Source of the DNA: Baylisascaris procyonis
Lineage: Eukaryota; Nematoda; Chromadorea; Rhabditida; Ascarididae
DNA length: 64,000 nt
Assembly: GCA_037389465.1 (NCBI GenBank)
Contig: JAZARR010000274.1
Span: 124,001 to 188,000, forward strand
Reading direction: 5' to 3'
The position numbers and the translations under genes are program-made. Below the pieces are notes generated by a model that saw only the letters and a program-made list of their open reading frames with translations, was not told the DNA's origin and ran no database searches. Numbering within the stretch: position 1 is the stretch's first letter; each line of letters starts with the position of its first letter. Of the stretch, positions 13,464 to 25,458 are shown piece after piece.

Positions 13464-14007
13464 CACTGTTGAAGGTGAGGCGCTGTTGAAGGCGACGCAC
13501 TGTTGAAGGTGAGGCACTGTTGAAGGCGACGCACTGTTGAAGACGACGCACTGTTGAAGGTGAGGCGCTGTTGAAGACGACGCACTGTTGAAGGTGAGGC
13601 GCTGTTGAAGGAGACGCACTGTTGAAGGTGAGGCGCTGTTGAAGACGACGCACTGTTGAAGACGACGCACTGTTGAAGGTGAGGCGCTGTTGAAGACGAC
13701 GCACTGTTGAAGGTGAGGCGCTGTTGAAGGAGACGCACTGTTGAAGGTGAGGCGCTGTTGAAGGCGACGCACTGTTGAAGGTGTGGCACTGTTGAAGGCG
13801 ACGCACTGTTGAAGACGACGCACTGTTGAAGGTGAGGCGCTGTTGAAGACGACGCACTGTTGAAGGTGAGGCGCTGTTGAAGGCGACGCACTGTTGAAGG
13901 TGACGCACTGTTGAAGGCGACGCACTGTTGAAGGTGAGGCGCTGTTGAAGACGACGCACTGTTGAAGGTGAGGCGCTGTTGAAGACGACGCACTGTTGAA
14001 GGTGAGG

Positions 14008-14066
14008 CGCGCTGTTGAAGGTGAGGCGACGCACTGTTGAAGGTGAGGCGACTGTTGAAGGCGACG
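14008..14066 (+). repeat. Irregular repeat junction inside the ordered domain
   Basis: Normal phase breaks here for 59 bp, 8 bp more than three units. The junction contains an extra cg before a cgctg core (14008-14011), a ggtgagg followed directly by cgacg (around 14021-14030), and a ggtgagg followed by cgactg (around 14045-14053). Phase resumes at 14067. The mosaic of partial linkers looks like the scar of misaligned recombination or of more than one slippage event. It is the most disordered spot left of 24 kb. Confidence 0.85.
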
Positions 14067-14220
14067 CACTGTTGAAGGTGAGGCGCTGTTGAAGACGACG
14101 CACTGTTGAAGGTGAGGCGCTGTTGAAGACGACGCACTGTTGAAGGTGAGGCGCTGTTGAAGACGACGCACTGTTGAAGGTGAGGCGCTGTTGAAGACGA
14201 CGCACTGTTGAAGGTGAGGC

Positions 14221-16330
14221 GCTGTTGAAGGAGACGCACTGTTGAAGGTGAGGCGCTGTTGAAGGCGACGCACTGTTGAAGGTGTGGCACTGTTGAAGGC
14301 GACGCACTGTTGAAGACGACGCACTGTTGAAGGTGAGGCGCTGTTGAAGACGACGCACTGTTGAAGGTGAGGCGCTGTTGAAGGCGACGCACTGTTGAAG
14401 ACGACGCACTGTTGAAGGTGAGGCGCTGTTGAAGACGACGCACTGTTGAAGGCGGCGCACTGTTGAAGGTGAGGCACTGTTGAAGGCGACGCACTGTTGA
14501 AGACGACGCACTGTTGAAGGTGAGGCGCTGTTGAAGACGACGCACTGTTGAAGGTGAGGCGCTGTTGAAGACGACGCACTGTTGAAGGTGAGGCGCTGTT
14601 GAAGGTGTAGCACTTTTGAAGACGACGCACTGTTGAAGGCGACGCACTGTTGAAGGTGAGGCGCTGTTGAAGACGACGCACTGTTGAAGGTGAGGCGCTG
14701 TTGAAGACGACGCACTGTTGAAGGTGAGGCGCTGTTGAAGGAGACGCACTGTTGAAGGTGAGGCGCTGTTGAAGGCGACGCACTGTTGAAGGTGAGGCAC
14801 TGTTGAAGGCGACGCACTGTTGAAGACGACGCACTGTTGAAGGTGAGGCGCTGTTGAAGACGACGCACTGTTGAAGGTGAGGCGCTGTTGAAGGCGACGC
14901 ACTGTTGAAGGCGACGCACTGTTGAAGACGACGCACTGTTGAAGGTGAGGCGCTGTTGAAGACGACGCACTGTTGAAGGTGAGGCGCTGTTGAAGGAGAC
15001 GCGCTGTTGAAGGTGAGGCGCTGTTGAAGACGACGCACTGTTGAAGACGACGCACTGTTGAAGGTGAGGCGCTGTTGAAGGAGACGCACTGTTGAAGGTG
15101 AGGCGCTGTTGAAGGCGACGCACTGTTGAAGGTGAGGCACTGTTGAAGGCGACGCACTGTTGAAGACGACGCACTGTTGAAGGTGAGGCGCTGTTGAAGA
15201 CGACGCACTGTTGAAGGTGAGGCGCTGTTGAAGGCGACGCACTGTTGAAGGTGAGGCGCTGTTGAAGACGACGCACTGTTGAAGGTGAGGCGCTGTTGAA
15301 GGAGACGCACTGTTGAAGGTGAGGCGCTGTTGAAGACGACGCACTGTTGAAGACGACGCACTGTTGAAGGTGAGGCGCTGTTGAAGGAGACGCACTGTTG
15401 AAGGTGAGGCGCTGTTGAAGGCGACGCACTGTTGAAGGTGAGGCACTGTTGAAGGCGACGCACTGTTGAAGACGACGCACTGTTGAAGGTGAGGCGCTGT
15501 TGAAGACGACGCACTGTTGAAGGTGAGGCGCTGTTGAAGGCGACGCACTGTTGAAGGCGACGCACTGTTGAAGACGACGCACTGTTGAAGGTGAGGCACT
15601 GTTGAAGGCGACGCACTGTTGAAGACGACGCACTGTTGAAGGTGAGGCGCTGTTGAAGACGACGCACTGTTGAAGGTGAGGCGCTGTTGAAGGAGACGCA
15701 CTGTTGAAGGTGAGGCGCTGTTGAAGACGACGCACTGTTGAAGACGACGCACTGTTGAAGGTGAGGCGCTGTTGAAGGAGACGCACTGTTGAAGGTGAGG
15801 CGCTGTTGAAGGCGACGCACTGTTGAAGGTGAGGCACTGTTGAAGGCGACGCACTGTTGAAGACGACGCACTGTTGAAGGTGAGGCGCTGTTGAAGACGA
15901 CGCACTGTTGAAGGTGAGGCGCTGTTGAAGGAGACGCACTGTTGAAGGTGAGGCGCTGTTGAAGACGACGCACTGTTGAAGACGACGCACTGTTGAAGGT
16001 GAGGCGCTGTTGAAGACGACGCACTGTTGAAGGTGAGGCGCTGTTGAAGGAGACGCACTGTTGAAGGTGAGGCGCTGTTGAAGGCGACGCACTGTTGAAG
16101 GTGAGGCACTGTTGAAGGCGACGCACTGTTGAAGACGACGCACTGTTGAAGGTGAGGCGCTGTTGAAGACGACGCACTGTTGAAGGTGAGGCGCTGTTGA
16201 AGGCGACGCACTGTTGAAGGCGACGCACTGTTGAAGGCGACGCACTGTTGAAGGTGAGGCGCTGTTGAAGACGACGCACTGTTGAAGGTGAGGCGCTGTT
16301 GAAGACGACGCACTGTTGAAGGTGAGGCGC
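14221..16330 (+). repeat. Higher-order repeat copy 2 (2,321-bp offset)
   Basis: This is the second copy of the block at 11900-14220. It shares the very rare cttttgaa core change directly after a ggtgtag linker, which occurs only at these two places in the window and so marks common descent. At 15777 it has a normal ggagacg where copy 1 has the 18-bp form ggacgacg at 13456, which suggests that the 18-bp unit arose from ggagacg by a one-base insertion. Confidence 0.8.
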
Positions 16331-17830
16331 TGTTGAAGGCGACGCACTGTTGAAGGTGAGGCGCTGTTGAAGACGACGCACTGTTGAAGGTGAGGCGCTG
16401 TTGAAGACGACGCACTGTTGAAGGTGAGGCGCTGTTGAAGACGACGCACTGTTGAAGGTGAGGCGCTGTTGAAGGAGACGCACTGTTGAAGGTGAGGCGC
16501 TGTTGAAGACGACGCACTGTTGAAGACGACGCACTGTTGAAGGTGAGGCGCTGTTGAAGACGACGCACTGTTGAAGGTGAGGCGCTGTTGAAGGAGACGC
16601 ACTGTTGAAGGTGAGGCGCTGTTGAAGGCGACGCACTGTTGAAGGTGTGGCACTGTTGAAGGCGACGCACTGTTGAAGACGACGCACTGTTGAAGGTGAG
16701 GCGCTGTTGAAGACGACGCACTGTTGAAGGTGAGGCGCTGTTGAAGGCGACGCACTGTTGAAGACGACGCACTGTTGAAGGTGAGGCGCTGTTGAAGACG
16801 ACGCACTGTTGAAGGTGAGGCGCTGTTGAAGGCGACGCACTGTTGAAGATGACGCACTGTTGAAGGCGACGCACTGTTGAAGGTGAGGCGCTGTTGAAGA
16901 CGACGCACTGTTGAAGGTGAGGCGCTGTTGAAGACGACGCACTGTTGAAGGTGAGGCGCTGTTGAAGGCGACGCACTGTTGAAGGTGAGGCGCTGTTGAA
17001 GACGACGCACTGTTGAAGGTGAGGCACTGTTGAAGGCGACGCACTGTTGAAGGTGAGGCGCTGTTGAAGACGACGCACTGTTGAAGGTGAGGCACTGTTG
17101 AAGGCGACGCACTGTTGAAGGTGAGGCACTGTTGAAGGCGACGCACTGTTGAAGGTGAGGCGCTGTTGAAGACGACGCACTGTTGAAGACGACGCACTGT
17201 TGAAGGTGAGGCGCTGTTGAAGACGACGCACTGTTGAAGGTGAGGCGCTGTTGAAGGAGACGCACTGTTGAAGGTGAGGCGCTGTTGAAGGCGACGCACT
17301 GTTGAAGGTGAGGCACTGTTGAAGGCGACGCACTGTTGAAGACGACGCACTGTTGAAGGTGAGGCGCTGTTGAAGACGACGCACTGTTGAAGGTGAGGCG
17401 CTGTTGAAGGCGACGCACTGTTGAAGACGACGCACTGTTGAAGGCGACGCACTGTTGAAGGTGAGGCGCTGTTGAAGACGACGCACTGTTGAAGGTGAGG
17501 CGCTGTTGAAGACGACGCACTGTTGAAGGTGAGGCGCTGTTGAAGGCGACGCACTGTTGAAGGTGAGGCGCTGTTGAAGACGACGCACTGTTGAAGGTGA
17601 GGCGCTGTTGAAGACGACGCACTGTTGAAGGTGAGGCGCTGTTGAAGACGACGCACTGTTGAAGGTGAGGCGCTGTTGAAGGAGACGCACTGTTGAAGGT
17701 GAGGCGCTGTTGAAGACGACGCACTGTTGAAGACGACGCACTGTTGAAGGTGAGGCGCTGTTGAAGACGACGCACTGTTGAAGGTGAGGCGCTGTTGAAG
17801 GAGACGCACTGTTGAAGGTGAGGCGCTGTT
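15800..17830 (+). repeat. Distant block copy 1 (5,440-bp offset)
   Basis: This stretch matches 21240-23270 at an offset of 5,440 bp (320 units). Paired markers are ggagacg at 15930/21370 and 16049/21489, and the C G D g C G D g C g C G D D string starting at 16967/22407. At 16848 this copy has gatgacg where the partner has ggtgacg. It overlaps the end of the 2,321-bp block and the first 901-bp copy, so duplications are nested. Confidence 0.8.
16967..17830 (+). repeat. Higher-order repeat copy 1 (901-bp offset)
   Basis: It begins with the diagnostic linker string C G D g C G D g C g C G D D and matches the block starting at 17868 at an offset of 901 bp (53 units). Differences are linker exchanges, for example ggtgagg-ca here against ggtgtgg at 18208, and gacgacg here against ggtgacg in copy 2. 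The match ends near 17831. Confidence 0.8.
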
Positions 17831-17867
17831 GAAGACGACGCACTGTTGAAGGTGAGGCGCTGTTGAA

Positions 17868-18731
17868 GGCGACGCACTGTTGAAGGTGAGGCGCTGTTGA
17901 AGACGACGCACTGTTGAAGGTGAGGCACTGTTGAAGGCGACGCACTGTTGAAGGTGAGGCGCTGTTGAAGACGACGCACTGTTGAAGGTGAGGCACTGTT
18001 GAAGGCGACGCACTGTTGAAGGTGAGGCACTGTTGAAGGCGACGCACTGTTGAAGGTGAGGCGCTGTTGAAGACGACGCACTGTTGAAGACGACGCACTG
18101 TTGAAGGTGAGGCGCTGTTGAAGACGACGCACTGTTGAAGGTGAGGCGCTGTTGAAGGAGACGCACTGTTGAAGGTGAGGCGCTGTTGAAGGCGACGCAC
18201 TGTTGAAGGTGTGGCACTGTTGAAGGCGACGCACTGTTGAAGACGACGCACTGTTGAAGGTGAGGCGCTGTTGAAGACGACGCACTGTTGAAGGTGAGGC
18301 GCTGTTGAAGGCGACGCACTGTTGAAGGTGACGCACTGTTGAAGGCGACGCACTGTTGAAGGTGAGGCGCTGTTGAAGACGACGCACTGTTGAAGGTGAG
18401 GCGCTGTTGAAGACGACGCACTGTTGAAGGTGAGGCGCTGTTGAAGGCGACGCACTGTTGAAGGTGAGGCGCTGTTGAAGACGACGCACTGTTGAAGGTG
18501 AGGCGCTGTTGAAGACGACGCACTGTTGAAGGTGAGGCGCTGTTGAAGACGACGCACTGTTGAAGGTGAGGCGCTGTTGAAGGAGACGCACTGTTGAAGG
18601 TGAGGCGCTGTTGAAGACGACGCACTGTTGAAGACGACGCACTGTTGAAGGTGAGGCGCTGTTGAAGACGACGCACTGTTGAAGGTGAGGCGCTGTTGAA
18701 GGAGACGCACTGTTGAAGGTGAGGCGCTGTT
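17868..18731 (+). repeat. Higher-order repeat copy 2 (901-bp offset)
   Basis: This is the tandem partner of 16967-17830. It is closer to the distant copy at 22407-23270 (offset 4,539 bp, 267 units) than to its neighbour. Both carry ggtgtgg (18208 and 22747) and the following ggtgacg. The near neighbour therefore is not the closest relative, as expected after nested duplication or conversion. Confidence 0.8.
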
Positions 18732-21239
18732 GAAGGCGACGCACTGTTGAAGGTGAGGCACTGTTGAAGGCGACGCACTGTTGAAGACGACGCACTGTTG
18801 AAGGTGAGGCGCTGTTGAAGACGACGCACTGTTGAAGGTGAGGCGCTGTTGAAGGCGACGCACTGTTGAAGACGACGCACTGTTGAAGGTGAGGCGCTGT
18901 TGAAGACGACGCACTGTTGAAGGCGACGCACTGTTGAAGGTGACGCACTGTTGAAGGCGACGCACTGTTGAAGACGACGCACTGTTGAAGGTGAGGCGCT
19001 GTTGAAGACGACGCACTGTTGAAGGTGAGGCGCTGTTGAAGGCGACGCACTGTTGAAGGTGAGGCGCTGTTGAAGACGACGCACTGTTGAAGGTGAGGCG
19101 CTGTTGAAGACGACGCACTGTTGAAGGTGAGGCGCTGTTGAAGACGACGCACTGTTGAAGGTGAGGCGCTGTTGAAGACGACGCACTGTTGAAGGTGAGG
19201 CGCTGTTGAAGACGACGCACTGTTGAAGGTGAGGCGCTGTTGAAGGCGACGCACTGTTGAAGGTGAGGCACTGTTGAAGGCGACGCACTGTTGAAGGTGA
19301 GGCGCTGTTGAAGACGACGCACTGTTGAAGGTGAGGCGCTGTTGAAGGCGACGCACTGTTGAAGGTGAGGCGCTGTTGAAGACGACGCACTGTTGAAGGT
19401 GAGGCGCTGTTGAAGGAGACGCACTGTTGAAGGTGAGGCGCTGTTGAAGACGACGCACTGTTGAAGACGACGCACTGTTGAAGGTGAGGCGCTGTTGAAG
19501 GAGACGCACTGTTGAAGGTGAGGCGCTGTTGAAGGCGACGCACTGTTGAAGGTGAGGCACTGTTGAAGGCGACGCACTGTTGAAGACGACGCACTGTTGA
19601 AGGTGAGGCGCTGTTGAAGACGACGCACTGTTGAAGGTGAGGCGCTGTTGAAGGAGACGCACTGTTGAAGGTGAGGCGCTGTTGAAGACGACGCACTGTT
19701 GAAGACGACGCACTGTTGAAGGTGAGGCGCTGTTGAAGACGACGCACTGTTGAAGGTGAGGCGCTGTTGAAGGAGACGCACTGTTGAAGGTGAGGCGCTG
19801 TTGAAGGCGACGCACTGTTGAAGGTGTGGCACTGTTGAAGGCGACGCACTGTTGAAGACGACGCACTGTTGAAGGTGAGGCGCTGTTGAAGACGACGCAC
19901 TGTTGAAGGTGAGGCGCTGTTGAAGGCGACGCACTGTTGAAGACGACGCACTGTTGAAGGTGAGGCGCTGTTGAAGACGACGCACTGTTGAAGGCGACGC
20001 ACTGTTGAAGGTGAGGCACTGTTGAAGGCGACGCACTGTTGAAGACGACGCACTGTTGAAGGTGAGGCGCTGTTGAAGACGACGCACTGTTGAAGGTGAG
20101 GCGCTGTTGAAGACGACGCACTGTTGAAGGTGAGGCGCTGTTGAAGGTGACGCACTGTTGAAGGTGACGCACTGTTGAAGGCGACGCACTGTTGAAGGTG
20201 AGGCGCTGTTGAAGACGACGCACTGTTGAAGGTGAGGCGCTGTTGAAGACGACGCACTGTTGAAGGTGAGGCGCTGTTGAAGGAGACGCACTGTTGAAGG
20301 TGAGGCGCTGTTGAAGACGACGCACTGTTGAAGACGACGCACTGTTGAAGGTGAGGCGCTGTTGAAGACGACGCACTGTTGAAGGTGAGGCGCTGTTGAA
20401 GGAGACGCACTGTTGAAGGTGAGGCGCTGTTGAAGGCGACGCACTGTTGAAGGTGAGGCACTGTTGAAGGTGAGGCGCTGTTGAAGACGACGCACTGTTG
20501 AAGGTGAGGCACTGTTGAAGGCGACGCACTGTTGAAGGCGACGCACTGTTGAAGACGACGCACTGTTGAAGGTGAGGCACTGTTGAAGACGACGCACTGT
20601 TGAAGGTGAGGCACTGTTGAAGGCGACGCACTGTTGAAGACGACGCACTGTTGAAGGTGAGGCGCTGTTGAAGACGACGCACTGTTGAAGGTGAGGCACT
20701 GTTGAAGGCGACGCACTGTTGAAGGTGAGGCGCTGTTGAAGACGACGCACTGTTGAAGGTGAGGCGCTGTTGAAGACGACGCACTGTTGAAGGTGAGGCA
20801 CTGTTGAAGACGACGCACTGTTGAAGGTGAGGCACTGTTGAAGGTGAGGCGCTGTTGAAGACGACGCACTGTTGAAGGTGAGGCACTGTTGAAGGCGACG
20901 CACTGTTGAAGGTGAGGCACTGTTGAAGGCGACGCACTGTTGAAGGTGAGGCACTGTTGAAGGTGAGGCGCTGTTGAAGACGACGCACTGTTGAAGGTGA
21001 GGCGCTGTTGAAGACGACGCACTGTTGAAGGTGAGGCGCTGTTGAAGGAGACGCACTGTTGAAGGTGAGGCGCTGTTGAAGACGACGCACTGTTGAAGGT
21101 GAGGCGCTGTTGAAGACGACGCACTGTTGAAGGTGAGGCGCTGTTGAAGACGACGCACTGTTGAAGGTGAGGCACTGTTGAAGGCGACGCACTGTTGAAG
21201 GTGAGGCACTGTTGAAGACGACGCACTGTTGAAGGTGAG

Positions 21240-23270
21240 GCACTGTTGAAGGCGACGCACTGTTGAAGGTGAGGCACTGTTGAAGGCGACGCACTGTTGA
21301 AGACGACGCACTGTTGAAGGTGAGGCGCTGTTGAAGACGACGCACTGTTGAAGGTGAGGCGCTGTTGAAGGAGACGCACTGTTGAAGGTGAGGCGCTGTT
21401 GAAGACGACGCACTGTTGAAGACGACGCACTGTTGAAGGTGAGGCGCTGTTGAAGACGACGCACTGTTGAAGGTGAGGCGCTGTTGAAGGAGACGCACTG
21501 TTGAAGGTGAGGCGCTGTTGAAGGCGACGCACTGTTGAAGGTGTGGCACTGTTGAAGGCGACGCACTGTTGAAGACGACGCACTGTTGAAGGTGAGGCGC
21601 TGTTGAAGACGACGCACTGTTGAAGGTGAGGCGCTGTTGAAGGCGACGCACTGTTGAAGACGACGCACTGTTGAAGGCGACGCACTGTTGAAGGTGAGGC
21701 GCTGTTGAAGACGACGCACTGTTGAAGGTGAGGCGCTGTTGAAGACGACGCACTGTTGAAGGTGAGGCGCTGTTGAAGGCGACGCACTGTTGAAGGTGAG
21801 GCGCTGTTGAAGACGACGCACTGTTGAAGGTGAGGCGCTGTTGAAGACGACGCACTGTTGAAGGTGAGGCGCTGTTGAAGACGACGCACTGTTGAAGGTG
21901 AGGCGCTGTTGAAGGAGACGCACTGTTGAAGGTGAGGCGCTGTTGAAGACGACGCACTGTTGAAGACGACGCACTGTTGAAGGTGAGGCGCTGTTGAAGA
22001 CGACGCACTGTTGAAGGTGAGGCGCTGTTGAAGGAGACGCACTGTTGAAGGTGAGGCGCTGTTGAAGGCGACGCACTGTTGAAGGTGAGGCACTGTTGAA
22101 GGCGACGCACTGTTGAAGACGACGCACTGTTGAAGGTGAGGCGCTGTTGAAGACGACGCACTGTTGAAGGTGAGGCGCTGTTGAAGGCGACGCACTGTTG
22201 AAGACGACGCACTGTTGAAGGTGAGGCGCTGTTGAAGACGACGCACTGTTGAAGGTGAGGCGCTGTTGAAGGCGACGCACTGTTGAAGGTGACGCACTGT
22301 TGAAGGCGACGCACTGTTGAAGGTGAGGCGCTGTTGAAGACGACGCATTGTTGAAGGTGAGGCGCTGTTGAAGACGACGCACTGTTGAAGGTGAGGCGCT
22401 GTTGAAGGCGACGCACTGTTGAAGGTGAGGCGCTGTTGAAGACGACGCACTGTTGAAGGTGAGGCACTGTTGAAGGCGACGCACTGTTGAAGGTGAGGCG
22501 CTGTTGAAGACGACGCACTGTTGAAGGTGAGGCACTGTTGAAGGCGACGCACTGTTGAAGGTGAGGCACTGTTGAAGGCGACGCACTGTTGAAGGTGAGG
22601 CGCTGTTGAAGACGACGCACTGTTGAAGACGACGCACTGTTGAAGGTGAGGCGCTGTTGAAGACGACGCACTGTTGAAGGTGAGGCGCTGTTGAAGGAGA
22701 CGCACTGTTGAAGGTGAGGCGCTGTTGAAGGCGACGCACTGTTGAAGGTGTGGCACTGTTGAAGGCGACGCACTGTTGAAGACGACGCACTGTTGAAGGT
22801 GAGGCGCTGTTGAAGACGACGCACTGTTGAAGGTGAGGCGCTGTTGAAGGCGACGCACTGTTGAAGGTGACGCACTGTTGAAGGCGACGCACTGTTGAAG
22901 GTGAGGCGCTGTTGAAGACGACGCACTGTTGAAGGTGAGGCGCTGTTGAAGACGACGCACTGTTGAAGGTGAGGCGCTGTTGAAGGCGACGCACTGTTGA
23001 AGGTGAGGCGCTGTTGAAGACGACGCACTGTTGAAGGTGAGGCGCTGTTGAAGACGACGCACTGTTGAAGGTGAGGCGCTGTTGAAGACGACGCACTGTT
23101 GAAGGTGAGGCGCTGTTGAAGGAGACGCACTGTTGAAGGTGAGGCGCTGTTGAAGACGACGCACTGTTGAAGACGACGCACTGTTGAAGGTGAGGCGCTG
23201 TTGAAGACGACGCACTGTTGAAGGTGAGGCGCTGTTGAAGGAGACGCACTGTTGAAGGTGAGGCGCTGTT
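21240..23270 (+). repeat. Distant block copy 2 (5,440-bp offset)
   Basis: It matches 15800-17830 unit for unit with a small number of linker exchanges. It contains the unique core change cattgttgaa near 22347, which its partner lacks, so that change came after the duplication. The part from 22407 onward also matches 17868-18731. Confidence 0.8.
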
Positions 23271-25349
23271 GAAGACGACGCACTGTTGAAGGTGAGGCAC
23301 TGTTGAAGGCGACGCACTGTTGAAGACGACGCACTGTTGAAGGTGAGGCGCTGTTGAAGACGACGCACTGTTGAAGGTGAGGCGCTGTTGAAGGCGACGC
23401 ACTGTTGAAGACGACGCACTGTTGAAGGTGAGGCGCTGTTGAAGACGACGCACTGTTGAAGGCGACGCACTGTTGAAGGTGAGGCACTGTTGAAGGCGAC
23501 GCACTGTTGAAGACGACGCACTGTTGAAGGTGAGGCGCTGTTGAAGACGACGCACTGTTGAAGGTGAGGCGCTGTTGAAGACGACGCACTGTTGAAGGTG
23601 AGGCGCTGTTGAAGACGACGCACTGTTGAAGGTGAGGCGCTGTTGAAGGTGACGCACTGTTGAAGGCGACGCACTGTTGAAGGTGAGGCGCTGTTGAAGA
23701 CGACGCACTGTTGAAGGTGAGGCGCTGTTGAAGACGACGCACTGTTGAAGGTGAGGCGCTGTTGAAGACGACGCACTGTTGAAGGTGAGGCGCTGTTGAA
23801 GACGACGCACTGTTGAAGGTGAGGCGCTGTTGAAGACGACGCACTGTTGAAGGTGAGGCGCTGTTGAAGGCGACGCACTGTTGAAGGTGAGGCACTGTTG
23901 AAGGCGACGCACTGTTGAAGGTGAGGCGCTGTTGAAGACGACGCACTGTTGAAGGTGAGGCGCTGTTGAAGACGACGCACTGTTGAAGGTGAGGCGCTGT
24001 TGAAGACGACGCACTGTTGAAGGTGAGGCGCTGTTGAAGGACGACGCACTGTTGAAGGTGAGGCGCTGTTGAAGGCGACGCACTGTTGAAGACGACGCAC
24101 TGTTGAAGGTGAGGCGCTGTTGAAGGACGCACTGTTGAAGGTGAGGCGCTGTTGAAGGCGACGCACTGTTGAAGGTGAGGCACTGTTGAAGGCGACGCGC
24201 TGTTGAAGACGACGCACTGTTGAAGGTGAGGCGCTGTTGAAGACGACGCACTGTTGAAGGTGAGGCGCTGTTGAAGGCGACGCACTGTTGAAGGTGAGGC
24301 GCTGTTGAAGACGACGCACTGTTGAAGGTGAGGCGCTGTTGAAGACGACGCACTGTTGAAGGTGAGGCACTGTTGAAGGTGAGGCACTGTTGAAGGCGAC
24401 GCACTGTTGAAGGTGAGGCACTGTTGAAGGTGACGCACTGTTGAAGGCGACGCACTGTTGAAGGTGAGGCGCTGTTGAAGACGACGCACTGTTGAAGGTG
24501 AGGCGCTGTTGAAGGCGACGCACTGTTGAAGACGACGCACTGTTGAAGGTGAGGCGCTGTTGAAGACGACGCACTGTTGAAGGTGAGGCACTGTTGAAGG
24601 TGACGCACTGTTGAAGGTGACGCACTGTTGAAGACGACGCACTGTTGAAGGTGAGGCGCTGTTGAAGACGACGCACTGTTGAAGGTGAGGCGCTGTTGAA
24701 GACGACGCACTGTTGAAGGTGAGGCGCTGTTGAAGGCGACGCACTGTTGAAGGTGAGGCGCTGTTGAAGACGACGCACTGTTGAAGGTGAGGCGCTGTTG
24801 AAGACGACGCACTGTTGAAGGTGAGGCGCTGTTGAAGACGACGCACTGTTGAAGGTGAGGCGCTGTTGAAGGACGACGCACTGTTGAAGGTGAGGCGCTG
24901 TTGAAGGCGACGCACTGTTGAAGGTGAGGCACTGTTGAAGGTGAGGCGCTGTTGAAGACGACGCACTGTTGAAGGTGAGGCGCTGTTGAAGACGACGCAC
25001 TGTTGAAGGTGAGGCGCTGTTGAAGGCGACGCACTGTTGAAGGTGAGGCGCTGTTGAAGGCGACGCACTGTTGAAGGTGAGGCACTGTTGAAGGTGACGC
25101 ACTGTTGAAGACGACGCACTGTTGAAGGTGAGGCGCTGTTGAAGGCGACGCACTGTTGAAGGTGAGGCACTGTTGAAGACGACGCACTGTTGAAGGTGAG
25201 GCACTGTTGAAGGCGACGCACTGTTGAAGGTGAGGCACTGTTGAAGGCGACGCACTGTTGAAGGTGAGGCACTGTTGAAGACGACGCACTGTTGAAGACG
25301 ACGCACTGTTGAAGGTGAGGCACTGTTGAAGACGACGCACTGTTGAAGG

Positions 25350-25415
25350 TGAGGCACTATTGAAGGCGACGCACTGTTGAAGACGACGCACTATTGAAGG
25401 TGAGGCGGTGTTGAA
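25350..25415 (+). repeat. Cluster of rare core substitutions, including the only stop-creating changes
   Basis: Three units in about 50 bp have a changed core. Two carry ctattgaa in place of ctgttgaa (G to A, at 25359 and 25393, 34 bp apart), and one starts cggtg instead of cgctg (25406). On the - strand the two cta triplets, at 25357-25359 and 25391-25393, read TAG in two different frames. They are the only - strand stop codons I saw in the window. The cluster lies just inside the disordered domain. Confidence 0.9.
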
Positions 25416-25458
25416 GACGACGCACTGTTGAAGGTGAGGCACTGTTGAAGACGACGCA
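25391..25458 (+). repeat. cggtg marker haplotype, copy 1
   Basis: The rare unit start cggtg at 25406 sits in the linker order ggtgagg, gacgacg, ggtgagg-ca, gacgacg. The same unit start and the first three linkers recur at 28526 and 43358, so the marker seems to have travelled with its neighbours. Confidence 0.7.

Larger units (their letters stand above)
11900..14220 (+). repeat. Higher-order repeat copy 1 (2,321-bp offset)
   Basis: A block of about 2.3 kb is repeated 2,321 bp downstream. Markers that pair across the copies are ggagacg at 11909 and 14230, ggcggcg at 12130 and 14451, and the double variant ggtgtag plus a core changed to cttttgaa (12283/12292 and 14604/14613). The offset is 9 bp more than a multiple of 17 because copy 1 contains an 18-bp unit (13446) and the irregular cluster at 14008-14066, whose counterparts in copy 2 are regular. 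Confidence 0.85.
1..24028 (+). repeat. Left domain: homogenised, higher-order-organised satellite
   Basis: This stretch holds about 1,410 units and only three length anomalies. Intervals 1-6987 (411 units), 7003-13445 (379 units), 13464-13990 (31 units) and 14067-24028 (586 units) each keep exact 17-bp phase. Linker types recur in fixed order. Two ggagacg linkers 85 bp apart (for example 147/232, 657/742, 997/1082, 1303/1388, 1626/1711) mark a repeated module that reads E G D D G E G C g C D G D G in the shorthand of the summary, with a tail of variable length. Modules are in turn copied in blocks of about 0.9 to 2.3 kb, annotated separately. No gene or other element was seen inside it. Confidence 0.9.
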
